Assembly (NCBI GenBank): GCA_964566875.1 | Contig: CAZMJM010000008.1 | Coordinates: 1-23,000, forward strand | DNA: 23,000 nucleotides | From: CAZEQH01 sp964566875 | Lineage (GTDB): Bacteria > Patescibacteriota > Minisyncoccia > Minisyncoccales > JANBVM01 | Direction of reading: 5' to 3' | Shown here: one piece after another, positions 6,744-14,459 of the stretch | How the letters are laid out: every line of letters starts with the position of its first letter | Numbering within the stretch: position 1 is the first letter of the stretch | Position numbers and translations under genes: made by a program | Notes under the pieces: model-generated | Told to the model about the DNA's origin: nothing | What the model saw: only the letters and a program-made list of their open reading frames with translations | Databases searched by the model: none

Positions 6744-8290
6744 GGTTGTTCGCGGAACATCCGCAGGCGTTCTGCCATCAGCCAGCTGGAGGGCTTTTCT
6801 TCCCCTTTTTCGGGAAGACCGTTGCCGTTCCGGTCAAGGCTTTTATAGATTTGGAATATTATTTCGGCTAATTCTTTATTGTTCAACTCTTTTTTCTGGG
6901 GAGGCTTCTGGAAGCAGGGCTGGCAGGAAAGCCTGTCAAGGACCTTGCTCTTTTCAATAAAGTTGGTGGTGAATTTTCCTTGGAGGAAATCGGGATTCTC
7001 CACCAGGAGGTTAAAGAAAGGAATAGTGGTGGGTACGCCCTCCACCACCATCTCTCCCAATGCTCTCTTGAGGCGAGAGACGGCTTCTTCCCTGGTTTTA
7101 CCGTGGGAGATTACTTTGGCGAGCAGAGAATCGAAATAGGGGTAAACTTCCTGCCCTTCGTGCAGGAAGGTGTGCAAGAATATTCCCTGGCCTCCGGGAG
7201 GAATGTATCTCTGAATTATTCCCGGGGTAGGCCGAAAATTCTTTTGGGTATCTTCCGAATTTATCCTGGCCTCCACGGCCCATCCGTTAAAATTGATGTC
7301 GCCCTGGGAGAAGGAAATCTCCTGGCCCTGGGCCACCCTTATCTGTTGTTCTACTATATCTACCCCCGTGATGGCTTCGGTGACGGGATGCTCTACCTGG
7401 AGCCTGGGGTTGGCTTCCAAAAAATAGAAATTCTTGTGTTCGTCCATCAGAAATTCAATGGTCCCGGCTCCCCGGTATTTGAGCTTGGCGGCGAATCTCA
7501 CTGCCAGGTTTCTTATGTTGTTTCTTTCCTTCTCGTTCAGGAAAGGTGAGGGGGCTTCCTCGAAAAGTTTCTGGAATCTTCGCTGAATGGTACATTCCCT
7601 CTCGCCCAGATGAACTACCTTCTTTCGATCACCCAGGATTTGCACTTCGATGTGGCGGGCATTGGGGAGGTGTTTTTCAAGGAAAAAGTCTGTTTCGGAG
7701 AAAGCGGTGGCAATTTGCCTTTGGATACCATCTGAAATATTGAAGAGGTCTCCGAAATCAATCTTGCCGTCGATGACCCTTATTCCTATCCCTCCGCCTC
7801 CTTTTTGAGCCTTGAGGATAAAGGGTGGTTTTATTCGATAGACCCATTTTACCAGGTCCCTCTTTGTTTTGATGGGGCCGTTGCTGGCCGGAAGGGTGGG
7901 GATGCCGACCTTCCGGGCGATTCTTTTAGCTTCAACCTTATCTTCCAGCTTTCTTAAGGTGTTGAAATGGGGCCCGATGAAGCGCACCCGGTTTTTCTCA
8001 CAGAGTCTGGCGAACCGCCAATTTTCCGACAAAAAACCGTAACCCGGATGGATGGCGTCGGCCCTGGAAGCCTTGGCTATCCTGATGATTTTTTTCATAT
8101 CAAGATAGCCGGCTGACCCTTCTTTTTCCAGGAAATAATACTCGTCAGCCAGCCTGGTTTCCAAAAAATTATGTTCCTGACCTGGAACGGGACAGAGGGC
8201 TACCGTCTTGATGTTCATTTCCCGGCAGGTCCTTATTATCCGCAGGGCTACTTCCCCGCGATTGGCGACCAGGATTCTCTTAATCTCCAT
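6740..8290 (-). CDS. accC: Biotin carboxylase subunit with C-terminal extension
   Basis: This ATP-grasp enzyme carboxylates carrier-bound biotin using ATP and bicarbonate. Motifs in order are the N-terminal LVANRGEVALRIIRTCRE (7-24), HPGYGFLSEN (81-90), the glycine-rich ATP loop KAQKGGGGIGI (160-170), EKHLPNARHIEVQILGD (205-221), RECTIQRRFQK (231-241) and EANPRLQVEHPVTE (292-305), with YPYFDSLLAKV (383-393). The usual protein is about 450 residues; this one has 516. The extra 65 or so C-terminal residues include DRNGNGLPEKGE (486-497), which fits an EF-hand-like loop pattern except for Pro at the hydrophobic position. Its start overlaps the upstream acyltransferase gene by 11 bases. Confidence 0.94.
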   Translation of the reverse strand: MEIKRILVANRGEVALRIIRTCREMNIKTVALCPVPGQEHNFLETRLADEYYFLEKEGSAGYLDMKKIIRIAKASRADAIHPGYGFLSENWRFARLCEKNRVRFIGPHFNTLRKLEDKVEAKRIARKVGIPTLPASNGPIKTKRDLVKWVYRIKPPFILKAQKGGGGIGIRVIDGKIDFGDLFNISDGIQRQIATAFSETDFFLEKHLPNARHIEVQILGDRKKVVHLGERECTIQRRFQKLFEEAPSPFLNEKERNNIRNLAVRFAAKLKYRGAGTIEFLMDEHKNFYFLEANPRLQVEHPVTEAITGVDIVEQQIRVAQGQEISFSQGDINFNGWAVEARINSEDTQKNFRPTPGIIQRYIPPGGQGIFLHTFLHEGQEVYPYFDSLLAKVISHGKTREEAVSRLKRALGEMVVEGVPTTIPFFNLLVENPDFLQGKFTTNFIEKSKVLDRLSCQPCFQKPPQKKELNNKELAEIIFQIYKSLDRNGNGLPEKGEEKPSSWLMAERLRMFREQP

Positions 8291-8909
8291 GGTTATAAGG
8301 TTTTTTTGAAAGTTTTGATATTTCCCGCATAACGGTGTCGGTTGTTTTCCTTAAGATTGTGTAGTATTGTCTGTCGTTTCCCTTGTTCCATTCTCTGTTT
8401 GAAAATCTCAGCGGTTTTCCGATAGATACGATCCTCTTGGGAGAATGTGGTATTCTTCTGAGACCGACGGGCAGAACGGGGCGGCCGCTCCTTAGGGCGA
8501 TTTCTGCCACTCCGGTTTTCCCCCTCAACAGCTCTTTTTTCCGGTTGGTATCCCCCTCCGGAAATAGGACGACGATATCACCATCTTTCAGGCAGTCCAT
8601 CATTTTTGTCATGATGGCCCCTCTATCGCCCGTTTTTCTATTAATGAGTATCGGCTCCGAAAAGTAATAAAGCAGGCCCGATAAGACCGCAGTCCTGATA
8701 GTATCCATAGCGCCCACAAAACGCAAGCTTCTTAATCTTTTTTTCAGTACGTTGCCGATAAACCAATAATCCAGGCCGTTGATGTGGTTGATGGCTGCAA
8801 TGAAATTTTCCTTCTCAGGTATGTTTTCTCTGCCCTCTATCCTGTCGGTGAAAAGAGCGGCGGCGGGCAGCATAAAAAGTCTGCAGGCCCAAACGAAAGG
8901 GGTTTTCAT
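8280..8909 (-). CDS. plsC: 1-acyl-glycerol-3-phosphate acyltransferase family protein (PlsC-like copy 1)
   Basis: The 209-residue protein has the acyltransferase H-x4-D motif in AINHINGLDYW (His42, Asp47), EPILINRKTGDRG (85-97), FPEGDTNR (116-123; family FPEGTRS) and a conserved RPVLPVGL segment. This family adds an acyl chain to lysophosphatidic acid at the membrane face; some members use other lipids. A hydrophobic N-terminal segment (about 5-20) would hold it at the membrane. The FPEGDTNR variation differs from its neighbour copy, so the two may differ in substrate or position. It overlaps the upstream gene by 4 bases and the downstream accC by 11, which argues for coupled translation in one operon. 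Confidence 0.87.
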   Translation of the reverse strand: MKTPFVWACRLFMLPAAALFTDRIEGRENIPEKENFIAAINHINGLDYWFIGNVLKKRLRSLRFVGAMDTIRTAVLSGLLYYFSEPILINRKTGDRGAIMTKMMDCLKDGDIVVLFPEGDTNRKKELLRGKTGVAEIALRSGRPVLPVGLRRIPHSPKRIVSIGKPLRFSNREWNKGNDRQYYTILRKTTDTVMREISKLSKKPYNHGD

Positions 8910-9586
8910 TTTTCTTCTATTTCAGCCTTTAGCGAGGCTATTTCCATCATTACCTTGTCCGTCGTTTTGATTAGGAACTCTCTCTTTTCCATATCGTTTA
9001 ATCCGCCTCCGCCAGCTGGCTGATTCTTTCCTTCCATCTCCTGCTCAAGGTAGATGGGCTTTCCGATGTTTATTTTAGTTATTCTTTTGATTTTTAACTT
9101 TCCCCCGGGAGGCAAAAGTTTGAAGGTGCCGCTGATGGCGGCCGGGAGGATGGGCGTTCCCGTTTCTAAAAAAATCTTCGCCACTCCCCACTTTCCCTTG
9201 CCCAATCTGCCCGTTCTCGTTCTGGTGCCTTCGGGATAAATAATCAGGCTGTCGCCTTTTCTTGCAAATTCTATAGCCTGGTCAACGGCCTCTCTTTTTG
9301 AGTTTTCATCTTTCCTGTTAAGGCGGATGACTCCGCCCAGAAAATAGATGATGTACAGTGCCAGCTTGGTCAAACCGCCGTACTGGTCCGTCTGTCCGAT
9401 GAAATGGAATCTCCTGGGAACGCAGACGTAGCCGTTGATTATCTCATCCAGGTGGCTCTGATGGTTGGTGGCCAGGATAAAATTTCTTTCCGGTATGTTC
9501 TCCTGCCCCCTGATTTCCTTAATTAATAAAATTTTTACGATTGGGGCTAAGAAAATTTTACAGAACCAGGAAACCGCTCTGTTCAT
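8906..9586 (-). CDS. plsC: 1-acyl-glycerol-3-phosphate acyltransferase (PlsC-like copy 2)
   Basis: The 226-residue protein carries H-x4-D in ATNHQSHLDE (His42, Asp47), VIRLNRKDENSKREA (86-100), the classical YPEGTRTRTG (117-126) and TPILPAAISGT. It is closer to standard PlsC than copy 1 and is the likelier lysophosphatidate acyltransferase. A hydrophobic N-terminal helix suggests membrane attachment. Residues 186-196 (GKNQPAGGGGL) form an insertion relative to copy 1, located exactly at a copy of the CCGCCAGCTGGC palindrome (9009-9020). Both ends overlap neighbouring genes by 4 bases (ATGA). Confidence 0.9.
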   Translation of the reverse strand: MNRAVSWFCKIFLAPIVKILLIKEIRGQENIPERNFILATNHQSHLDEIINGYVCVPRRFHFIGQTDQYGGLTKLALYIIYFLGGVIRLNRKDENSKREAVDQAIEFARKGDSLIIYPEGTRTRTGRLGKGKWGVAKIFLETGTPILPAAISGTFKLLPPGGKLKIKRITKINIGKPIYLEQEMEGKNQPAGGGGLNDMEKREFLIKTTDKVMMEIASLKAEIEEK

Positions 9587-10521
9587 GACTCTTCTGCCTT
9601 TTCCCGGATGAGTCTCCGGGAATCTTCCATTATCTCTTTTATTATTTCAGCGCAGGTTTTGATTTCTGAAATTCCGCCGGCGCACGATCCGCACAACAAG
9701 GGGGCATATTCTATATTGCCGCTTTCAATCTTGGAGCTGGAGAATCTATCCGCCCTTATCTCTTCTGGAAAGGCGTTCTGTTCTTCCATTTTTTGTATAT
9801 TCTCCGTCAGTTTGTTTTCCAGGGCTCTTACCGGGTAACCGGTAAATCTGGCCGCCACTACGATGTTTTCTTCCGTTGCCTTCAGGATGGCGTTTTTGTA
9901 GTTGTCATGGGCCAGGCATTCTTTACTGGCTAAGAATCTGGTGCCCAGCTGGACCCCGTCGGCTCCCAACAGGAAAGCCGCGGCGGCGCTTCTCCCGTCG
10001 CATATTCCACCGGCTGCGATAAGAGGAATATTGAGGCTTTTGGCTGCCTGGGGAACCAGGACCATGGTGGTTATCTTGCCGATGTGTCCTCCGGATTCCA
10101 GGCCCTCTACCACCACCGCGTCGGCTCCGTTATCCTCCATTTTTTTAGCCAAACGGGACAGTCCTACTACCGGGATTATCTTAATTCCGGCCTTTTTCAG
10201 GTAAGGGAAAAGAGGCAGGGGGTTTCCTCCTCCGGTAAAAACGATGGGAACCTTTTCCCTGATGACCACTTCGGTAAGCTCCTGGATGTTTGGGTTTCTC
10301 AGCAAAAGGTTGGCTCCAAAGGGTTTGTCGCAAAGCTCCTTGGTTTTTTTTATTTCTTCTTCCAGCCAGGAGGCGGGGAGGAATCCCGCTCCTATTACCC
10401 CTAAACCTCCGGCGTTGGAAACTGCCGAAACCAGGGCGGAATCGGATATCCCGGCCATGGCCCCTTGGATGATGGGATATTCTATATTAAGAAGCTTGGT
10501 AAGCTTGTTTTTCTTGGGCAT
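9583..10521 (-). CDS. fabK: FabK-type flavin-dependent enoyl reductase
   Basis: This 312-residue TIM-barrel flavoprotein of the nitronate monooxygenase/FabK superfamily resembles streptococcal FabK throughout. Examples are YPIIQGAMAGISD (15-27), AGGLGVIGAGF (37-47), DKPFGANLL (65-73), VVVEGLESGGHIGKITTM (136-153) with the conserved His146, IPLIAAGGICDGRSAAAAF, LGADGVQLGTRF, and a C-terminal CGSCAGG. FabK reduces enoyl thioesters with NAD(P)H in the last step of fatty-acid elongation. The operon position between fabZ-fabK and plsC supports fatty-acid synthesis over nitronate oxidation. A second FabK-like domain lies immediately upstream, so this operon encodes two related flavin reductases. 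Confidence 0.88.
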   Translation of the reverse strand: MPKKNKLTKLLNIEYPIIQGAMAGISDSALVSAVSNAGGLGVIGAGFLPASWLEEEIKKTKELCDKPFGANLLLRNPNIQELTEVVIREKVPIVFTGGGNPLPLFPYLKKAGIKIIPVVGLSRLAKKMEDNGADAVVVEGLESGGHIGKITTMVLVPQAAKSLNIPLIAAGGICDGRSAAAAFLLGADGVQLGTRFLASKECLAHDNYKNAILKATEENIVVAARFTGYPVRALENKLTENIQKMEEQNAFPEEIRADRFSSSKIESGNIEYAPLLCGSCAGGISEIKTCAEIIKEIMEDSRRLIREKAEES

Positions 10522-10524
10522 AAG

Positions 10525-12021
10525 TTAGTTGGCTGATATTAGCGGTTCTTTTTTTAGGATAGCGTTGGCTTCCTCCACCAGTTCTGTCAGCAGTTCTTTC
10601 ACGGAAACTATCTTTTCAATCCTCCAGAAATTGGAGCCGGCGAAGAACAGGCCGTTTTCTACATCTCCCCTACGGGCGTTTTCCAGAGCCTCCAGGATGC
10701 AATAGCTCTTATCGCAGACGATACCGATGCAGCCCTGACACTTTTTGGGATCGGGTTTGGGGGCTTTCCCCTCCAGTATTTTATCGACGAGAGGGCTGCG
10801 GATGGCCCGGCCGGGCAGACCCACCGGAGAATGAATGATGACCCCGTCTTCTTTCGTTGCCTTCAGGTAAGCTTCCTTGAAATTTATGTGGGCGTCGCAC
10901 TCCCTGGTGGCTACGAAACGGGTAGCCATCTGGACGCCTTTGGCTCCCGCCCTGAACATTTCCACGATGTCTTTCCCATTAAAAATGCCGCCGGCCGCTA
11001 TTACCGGGATTTTAACCTCCTCGACCACCTCTTTGACGATATCTATGGTTTTGCGGAAGGGATGTCCTTCGGGGAAACCGAGATGGCCTCCGGCATCCAT
11101 GCCCTCCACCACTATGGCTGCGGCTCCCATCTTTTCTCCTTTCCTGGCCACTTTAACGGACGAAGCCATGGAAAATATGGGAACGTGAAATTTCTCTCCC
11201 AGCTTGAAAATATCCTCTCTGAATCCGGCACCCTGGATTACCAGGTTGACCCCTTCTTCCATGGCGGCCGTTACCAGTTCGGTGAACCGGCTGACGACGC
11301 CCATGATGTTGATGCCTATCATTCCCTTGGGACCGGCGATTTCCCTGGCCTTCTTTATTTCCGACCTGACCTCTTCTGGGTCCCGCATGCCGGAGACGGC
11401 TACTATGCCGACAGCTCCGTTCTTGGCGACGTTTCCTGCCAGATTGTGCAGCGCTACTCGTACAGCCATACCTCCCTGGATGATGGGAATTTTAGCAAAA
11501 ACGCTCCCAACCTTTAAGGAAGGCAGCTCTCTTTTGGCAACGGGTTCTCCCTGTTCGGCTTCTTCCTTTTTCTCTGCCAGCTTATCCTTATCCACTACGG
11601 CCACCACGAATCTCACTTCGCACTTTTTGTCGTCGCCGACCAGGGCTTCCCCTATGAAATTGGCTATCTTCTGGCCGTAGAATCCGAGCAGTTTTACCTT
11701 ATACTTTATTCTGTCTCCGGGGAAAACCGGCTTGAAGAACTGAGCGCTCCTGACCTGATAGGCCAGGAGGTGTTTGTCTTTGTGGTTTTCTCCCATCTTT
11801 TGCCTCAGCAGGACGGTAGCGGTCTGGGCCATTCCCTCCACCATCAGCACGCCGGGCATGATGGGAAAATCGACGAAATGCCCCCTAAAGAAGGGGTCCT
11901 GTGGAGAGGTATTCTTGTAACCTATAACGGTGCTCCCTTTAATGCTCTCTATCTCATCCACCCAGAGAAAGGGGTCGTCGTAGGGTATGATTCTCTTGAG
12001 CTGTTCTTTGTCGAACATCAT
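10525..12021 (-). CDS. FabZ dehydratase fused to FabK/NMO-like flavin reductase
   Basis: One 498-residue polypeptide joins two fatty-acid enzymes. Residues 1-150 are a FabZ hot-dog fold with PFLWVDEIE (17-25), RGHFVDFPIMPGVLMVEGMAQ-type core (His48, Glu62 as the catalytic pair) and FFKPVFPGD. A charged linker (about 148-166) follows. Residues 170-498 form a flavin-binding FabK/nitronate-monooxygenase barrel with IPIIQGGMAV, EGMDAGGHLGFPEG (His313), IPVIAAGGIFNG and GAKGVQMATRF. Near the end, CX2CX4CX4C (Cys428, 431, 436, 441) may bind metal or an iron-sulfur centre, followed by GLFFAGSNFWRIEKI. Dehydration and enoyl reduction are consecutive steps, so fusion is functionally sensible. The reductase half is less like classical FabK than the next gene, so its substrate is less certain. 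Confidence 0.88.
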   Translation of the reverse strand: MMFDKEQLKRIIPYDDPFLWVDEIESIKGSTVIGYKNTSPQDPFFRGHFVDFPIMPGVLMVEGMAQTATVLLRQKMGENHKDKHLLAYQVRSAQFFKPVFPGDRIKYKVKLLGFYGQKIANFIGEALVGDDKKCEVRFVVAVVDKDKLAEKKEEAEQGEPVAKRELPSLKVGSVFAKIPIIQGGMAVRVALHNLAGNVAKNGAVGIVAVSGMRDPEEVRSEIKKAREIAGPKGMIGINIMGVVSRFTELVTAAMEEGVNLVIQGAGFREDIFKLGEKFHVPIFSMASSVKVARKGEKMGAAAIVVEGMDAGGHLGFPEGHPFRKTIDIVKEVVEEVKIPVIAAGGIFNGKDIVEMFRAGAKGVQMATRFVATRECDAHINFKEAYLKATKEDGVIIHSPVGLPGRAIRSPLVDKILEGKAPKPDPKKCQGCIGIVCDKSYCILEALENARRGDVENGLFFAGSNFWRIEKIVSVKELLTELVEEANAILKKEPLISAN

Positions 12022-12758
12022 ATTGATAATCCTCCGTCGATTTTGATTATGGTCCCCGTAATAAATTCGGCTTTCTCTGAGGATAAAAAGGCCACCAGGC
12101 TGGCAATTTCCTCCGGCTTTCCGAATCTTCCCAGAGCGGTCAGTCTTTTTACCTGATTCTTGAATTCCTCCGGGAGCCTTTCGGTTAATGAAGTTTCTAT
12201 AAAGCCCGGGGCCAGAGCATTGACGGTGACCCCAAACCTTCCTACTTCCTTGGCTAAAGCCTTGGTGAATCCGGCAATGCCGGCCTTGGCTGCTGCATAG
12301 TTGGTCTGTCCGAAATTACCCCTCAATCCCACCAATGAGGACATATTGACGATTCTCCCCCGGCTTTCAATTATCAGGGGCAGGGCCGCCTTGGTGCAGT
12401 TGAAAACTCCGGTGAGGTCTATGTCTATCACATCCTGCCATTCTTCCCGGCTCATCTTGGCCAGGGTCCTGTCTTTACATATGCCGGCATTGTTGACCAG
12501 TATATCCAGTTTACCGAATTCTTTCTTTACCGCCTGCATCATAGCCTCTACTTCTTCCAGCTTTGAAACATCGGCCGCAAAATAGGCAGCTTTAGCCCCA
12601 TTTCCCTGCAGTTCTTCCTTTAATTTTTTCAGGTTTTCTTTCTGGCCTTCAATATCGTTTAAGGCTATTGAAGCTCCCTGAGAAGCCAACTCCAGGGCGA
12701 TAACCCGGCCTATTCCCTGAGAGGAGCCGGTAATAAGAGCCACTTTTTCTTTAAGCAT
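12018..12758 (-). CDS. fabG: 3-oxoacyl-thioester reductase (FabG, SDR family)
   Basis: This 246-residue short-chain dehydrogenase has the NAD(P)-binding TGSSQGIG (10-17), NNAG (89-92), catalytic Ser near 140-141 and YAAAK (Tyr154, Lys158), with PGFIET and a C-terminal ITGTIIKIDGG. FabG reduces 3-oxoacyl thioesters in the elongation cycle. The residue where the catalytic tetrad usually has Asn is Asp114 (IDIDLTGVF), a variation seen in some SDR proteins. Its stop overlaps the start of the FabZ-FabK gene by 4 bases, so reductase, dehydratase and enoyl reductase are produced together. The generic SDR fold cannot by itself tell an ACP from a CoA substrate. Confidence 0.92.
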   Translation of the reverse strand: MLKEKVALITGSSQGIGRVIALELASQGASIALNDIEGQKENLKKLKEELQGNGAKAAYFAADVSKLEEVEAMMQAVKKEFGKLDILVNNAGICKDRTLAKMSREEWQDVIDIDLTGVFNCTKAALPLIIESRGRIVNMSSLVGLRGNFGQTNYAAAKAGIAGFTKALAKEVGRFGVTVNALAPGFIETSLTERLPEEFKNQVKRLTALGRFGKPEEIASLVAFLSSEKAEFITGTIIKIDGGLSI

Positions 12759-12777
12759 AGGATTGATTTGATTTAAT

Positions 12778-13359
12778 TTAATTTAATCTTATAACTTTTT
12801 TAGATAAATAGACCAGCGCCCCCAATACGCTCTTAAGGCAGTCCCCGGTTAAAAAAGGTAAAAAGCCTAAAGACAGCGCTTTTGAAATGCCCACATAACC
12901 TGTTAACCATAAAAGGCCCGGGATGTAAATGACCAGAGAAGACGCTGCCATGGTTGCGATTACGGCTGCAATATTTTTGTTTTTTATTCTTTCCGTCAGA
13001 TATCCGGCGGTGAAGGCGGCTGCCGGGAAACCGAGGATGTATCCAAAGGTTGGGCTGAAGACGTAAGCTAATCCTCCTCCGCTGGAAAACCACGGAAGGC
13101 CGAGCAGTCCTCCTGCCAGGTAGGTAAGTTGAGAAGCGGTACCCCTTTTTTTTCCTAACAAGGCGCCGCTTAAAATAACGGCCAGGGTTTGAAGGGTAAA
13201 AGGAACAGGACCCAATCCTGCTTTCATTTCCGCTGCCATTCCCGTCAGGATGGAAAACGCCAAAACCAGCATTACGTCTTTTGTGACTGATAATACTCCT
13301 GCCCAGGCGGACGGGGCGACCGTCTGTTTTGCGGGATTAATAAAATTGTTCAATATCAT
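12778..13359 (-). CDS. bioY: BioY biotin transporter (ECF S component)
   Basis: The 193-residue integral membrane protein has about six hydrophobic segments and the BioY signature: GPVPFTLQTLAVILSGALLG (50-69), GTASQLTYLAGGLLGLPWF and SPTFGYILGF. BioY captures biotin and, with or without an ECF energising module, imports it. No energising ATPase gene (EcfA/EcfT) is seen here. Its place between a lipid-related fusion gene and fabG, in the same run as biotin carboxylase, carrier and ligase, suggests that imported biotin feeds the carboxylase. No biotin synthesis gene is visible in the window. The ATG used overlaps the preceding gene by 23 bases; a later start would lose part of the N-terminal region. 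Confidence 0.93.
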   Translation of the reverse strand: MILNNFINPAKQTVAPSAWAGVLSVTKDVMLVLAFSILTGMAAEMKAGLGPVPFTLQTLAVILSGALLGKKRGTASQLTYLAGGLLGLPWFSSGGGLAYVFSPTFGYILGFPAAAFTAGYLTERIKNKNIAAVIATMAASSLVIYIPGLLWLTGYVGISKALSLGFLPFLTGDCLKSVLGALVYLSKKVIRLN

Positions 13360-14404
13360 ATTGGAGCGCTTTTATATCTCTTCCCGCTATGGGAACATCT
13401 TGAATTTTAATATTTTTAAGATGCCCTGGCAACTCTTTCTGGAGGGTGATTTCCGCAAAAACCCTTTCCAAATTAAGAGGGTTAAAACTGGCCAGAATAA
13501 GGCCCAGGAAAGCTGTGTAACCCGTGGATTTCTTAATGGATATCGCTTCGGCTGTCGTCAGGAAAGCAGGCAGGACTTTTTGGAGGGCGGGCGCGATTTT
13601 TTGATATTCGGGAAGGCCTTTAACTGAGAGAAATGAATCTTTATTCAGAAGCCTTAAAATATTATCCAAAGGTCCACGGACTTTTAGCTCGTTGTCCAGC
13701 TTCATGATTGGGAGATTTAGGATAAAGTCACTGTTGAATGCTTCCTCCGACACCTCCAAAGTCATACCGCCTGTATCTCTCTTAACGAAACTGGTTTGCG
13801 CGATATTTAAGGGAGATACCTTATTCTGCTGGCACACTTCCAGTAAGCGGGACTTGGCAGCGGCCGTCTCTAAGGCGACTTCGTCGAACGTCTGGGCCGC
13901 AACCTTGATGTTTTCCCGGGAAACCCCTTGGGCGAGTAAATATCGTAGGGCTGCATCCAAAAACTGGGGGCTGGTATTTTCCCGGAAGTAAGGATGCTGG
14001 GCCGAAACCAGAGTGGGAAGAACCAAAACCTTGGAGCCTCTGTCAAGGCCCAAGCCATCGGGCTTGAGAAGGGCGATGGCCCGCTCCAGACCTTCCAACA
14101 CGTCGTATTTTGTCCTCCAGACAGATACGGTGTCTTCACCGGGTAAGGTCTTTATTTCAAAATCGTCTCCCATCTTATATTCTTTGGGTGACTTGAAAGT
14201 CCAGCGGTTTTTGTTTTCGTCTTCCAGCACCAGGACAAAATAAGGCACCTGCGGGTGGAGGATGGTGGGTATTGCCACCCTGGATACCCCTATCACCTTA
14301 ATCTTCCCTCCTTCGCCAATCCTTATCAGTTTCTGGAAGCAGTCGGGGCATTTGCCGACGGGATACTGCCATGTTTTTTTACACTGCGGGCACTGATAGA
14401 ACAT
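13337..14404 (-). CDS. DUF35 zinc-ribbon/OB-fold protein fused to a DUF362-like domain
   Basis: Residues 1-95 resemble DUF35: a zinc ribbon with CPQC (5-8) and CPDC (19-22), then an OB-fold segment with KVIGVSRVAIPTILHPQVPY, VLEDENKNRW and MGDDFEI. DUF35 proteins accompany archaeal and SCP2-type thiolases and are thought to bind CoA and bridge enzymes. Residues about 105-340 resemble DUF362: KVLVLPTLVSAQHPYFREN, SPQFLDAALRYLLAQGV, a SDFILNLPIMKL core (225-236) and GLILASFNPLNLERVFAEI. DUF362 has no settled function that I know of. I see no 4Fe-4S ferredoxin cysteines. The gene heads the long leftward operon and lies near the thiolase, with a CoA-kinase gene between them. The DUF35 call is firmer than the DUF362 call. 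Confidence 0.7.
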   Translation of the reverse strand: MFYQCPQCKKTWQYPVGKCPDCFQKLIRIGEGGKIKVIGVSRVAIPTILHPQVPYFVLVLEDENKNRWTFKSPKEYKMGDDFEIKTLPGEDTVSVWRTKYDVLEGLERAIALLKPDGLGLDRGSKVLVLPTLVSAQHPYFRENTSPQFLDAALRYLLAQGVSRENIKVAAQTFDEVALETAAAKSRLLEVCQQNKVSPLNIAQTSFVKRDTGGMTLEVSEEAFNSDFILNLPIMKLDNELKVRGPLDNILRLLNKDSFLSVKGLPEYQKIAPALQKVLPAFLTTAEAISIKKSTGYTAFLGLILASFNPLNLERVFAEITLQKELPGHLKNIKIQDVPIAGRDIKALQYDIEQFY

Positions 14405-14427
14405 GTTTGTATTTGTGGATTTTTAAA

Positions 14428-14436
14428 ATATTAACA
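14428..14436 (-). promoter_or_regulatory. Extended -10 promoter-like site for the long lipid operon
   Basis: Leftward TGTTAATAT (TGn plus TAATAT) lies 24 bases before the ATG of the DUF35/DUF362 gene, inside the 55-base divergent gap. It would give a leader of about 17 bases with no Shine-Dalgarno match. No -35 element is clear. Confidence 0.4.
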
Positions 14437-14440
14437 GAAA

Positions 14441-14449
14441 TGATAGACT
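14441..14449 (+). promoter_or_regulatory. Extended -10 promoter-like site for the CoA kinase gene
   Basis: TGATAGACT, close to the TGnTAGAAT form, ends 10 bases before the ATG at 14460. The intervening sequence has no purine-rich ribosome-binding site. Transcription would begin almost at the start codon, giving a leaderless or near-leaderless mRNA. TATATT at 14451-14456 is an alternative -10 but would put the start inside the gene. Confidence 0.35.
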
Positions 14450-14459
14450 ATATATTATT

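Noticed and set aside
10831..11517. Rightward open frame of 228 codons opposite the FabZ-FabK gene
   Set aside because: The opposite strand encodes a clearly conserved enzyme with catalytic residues; this frame shows no recognisable motif or ribosome-binding site.
9583..12021. Nitronate monooxygenases instead of enoyl reductases
   Set aside because: The superfamily is shared, but the fusion with FabZ and the position between fabG and plsC favour a fatty-acid role; nitronate oxidation is kept only as an alternative for the fusion's reductase half.
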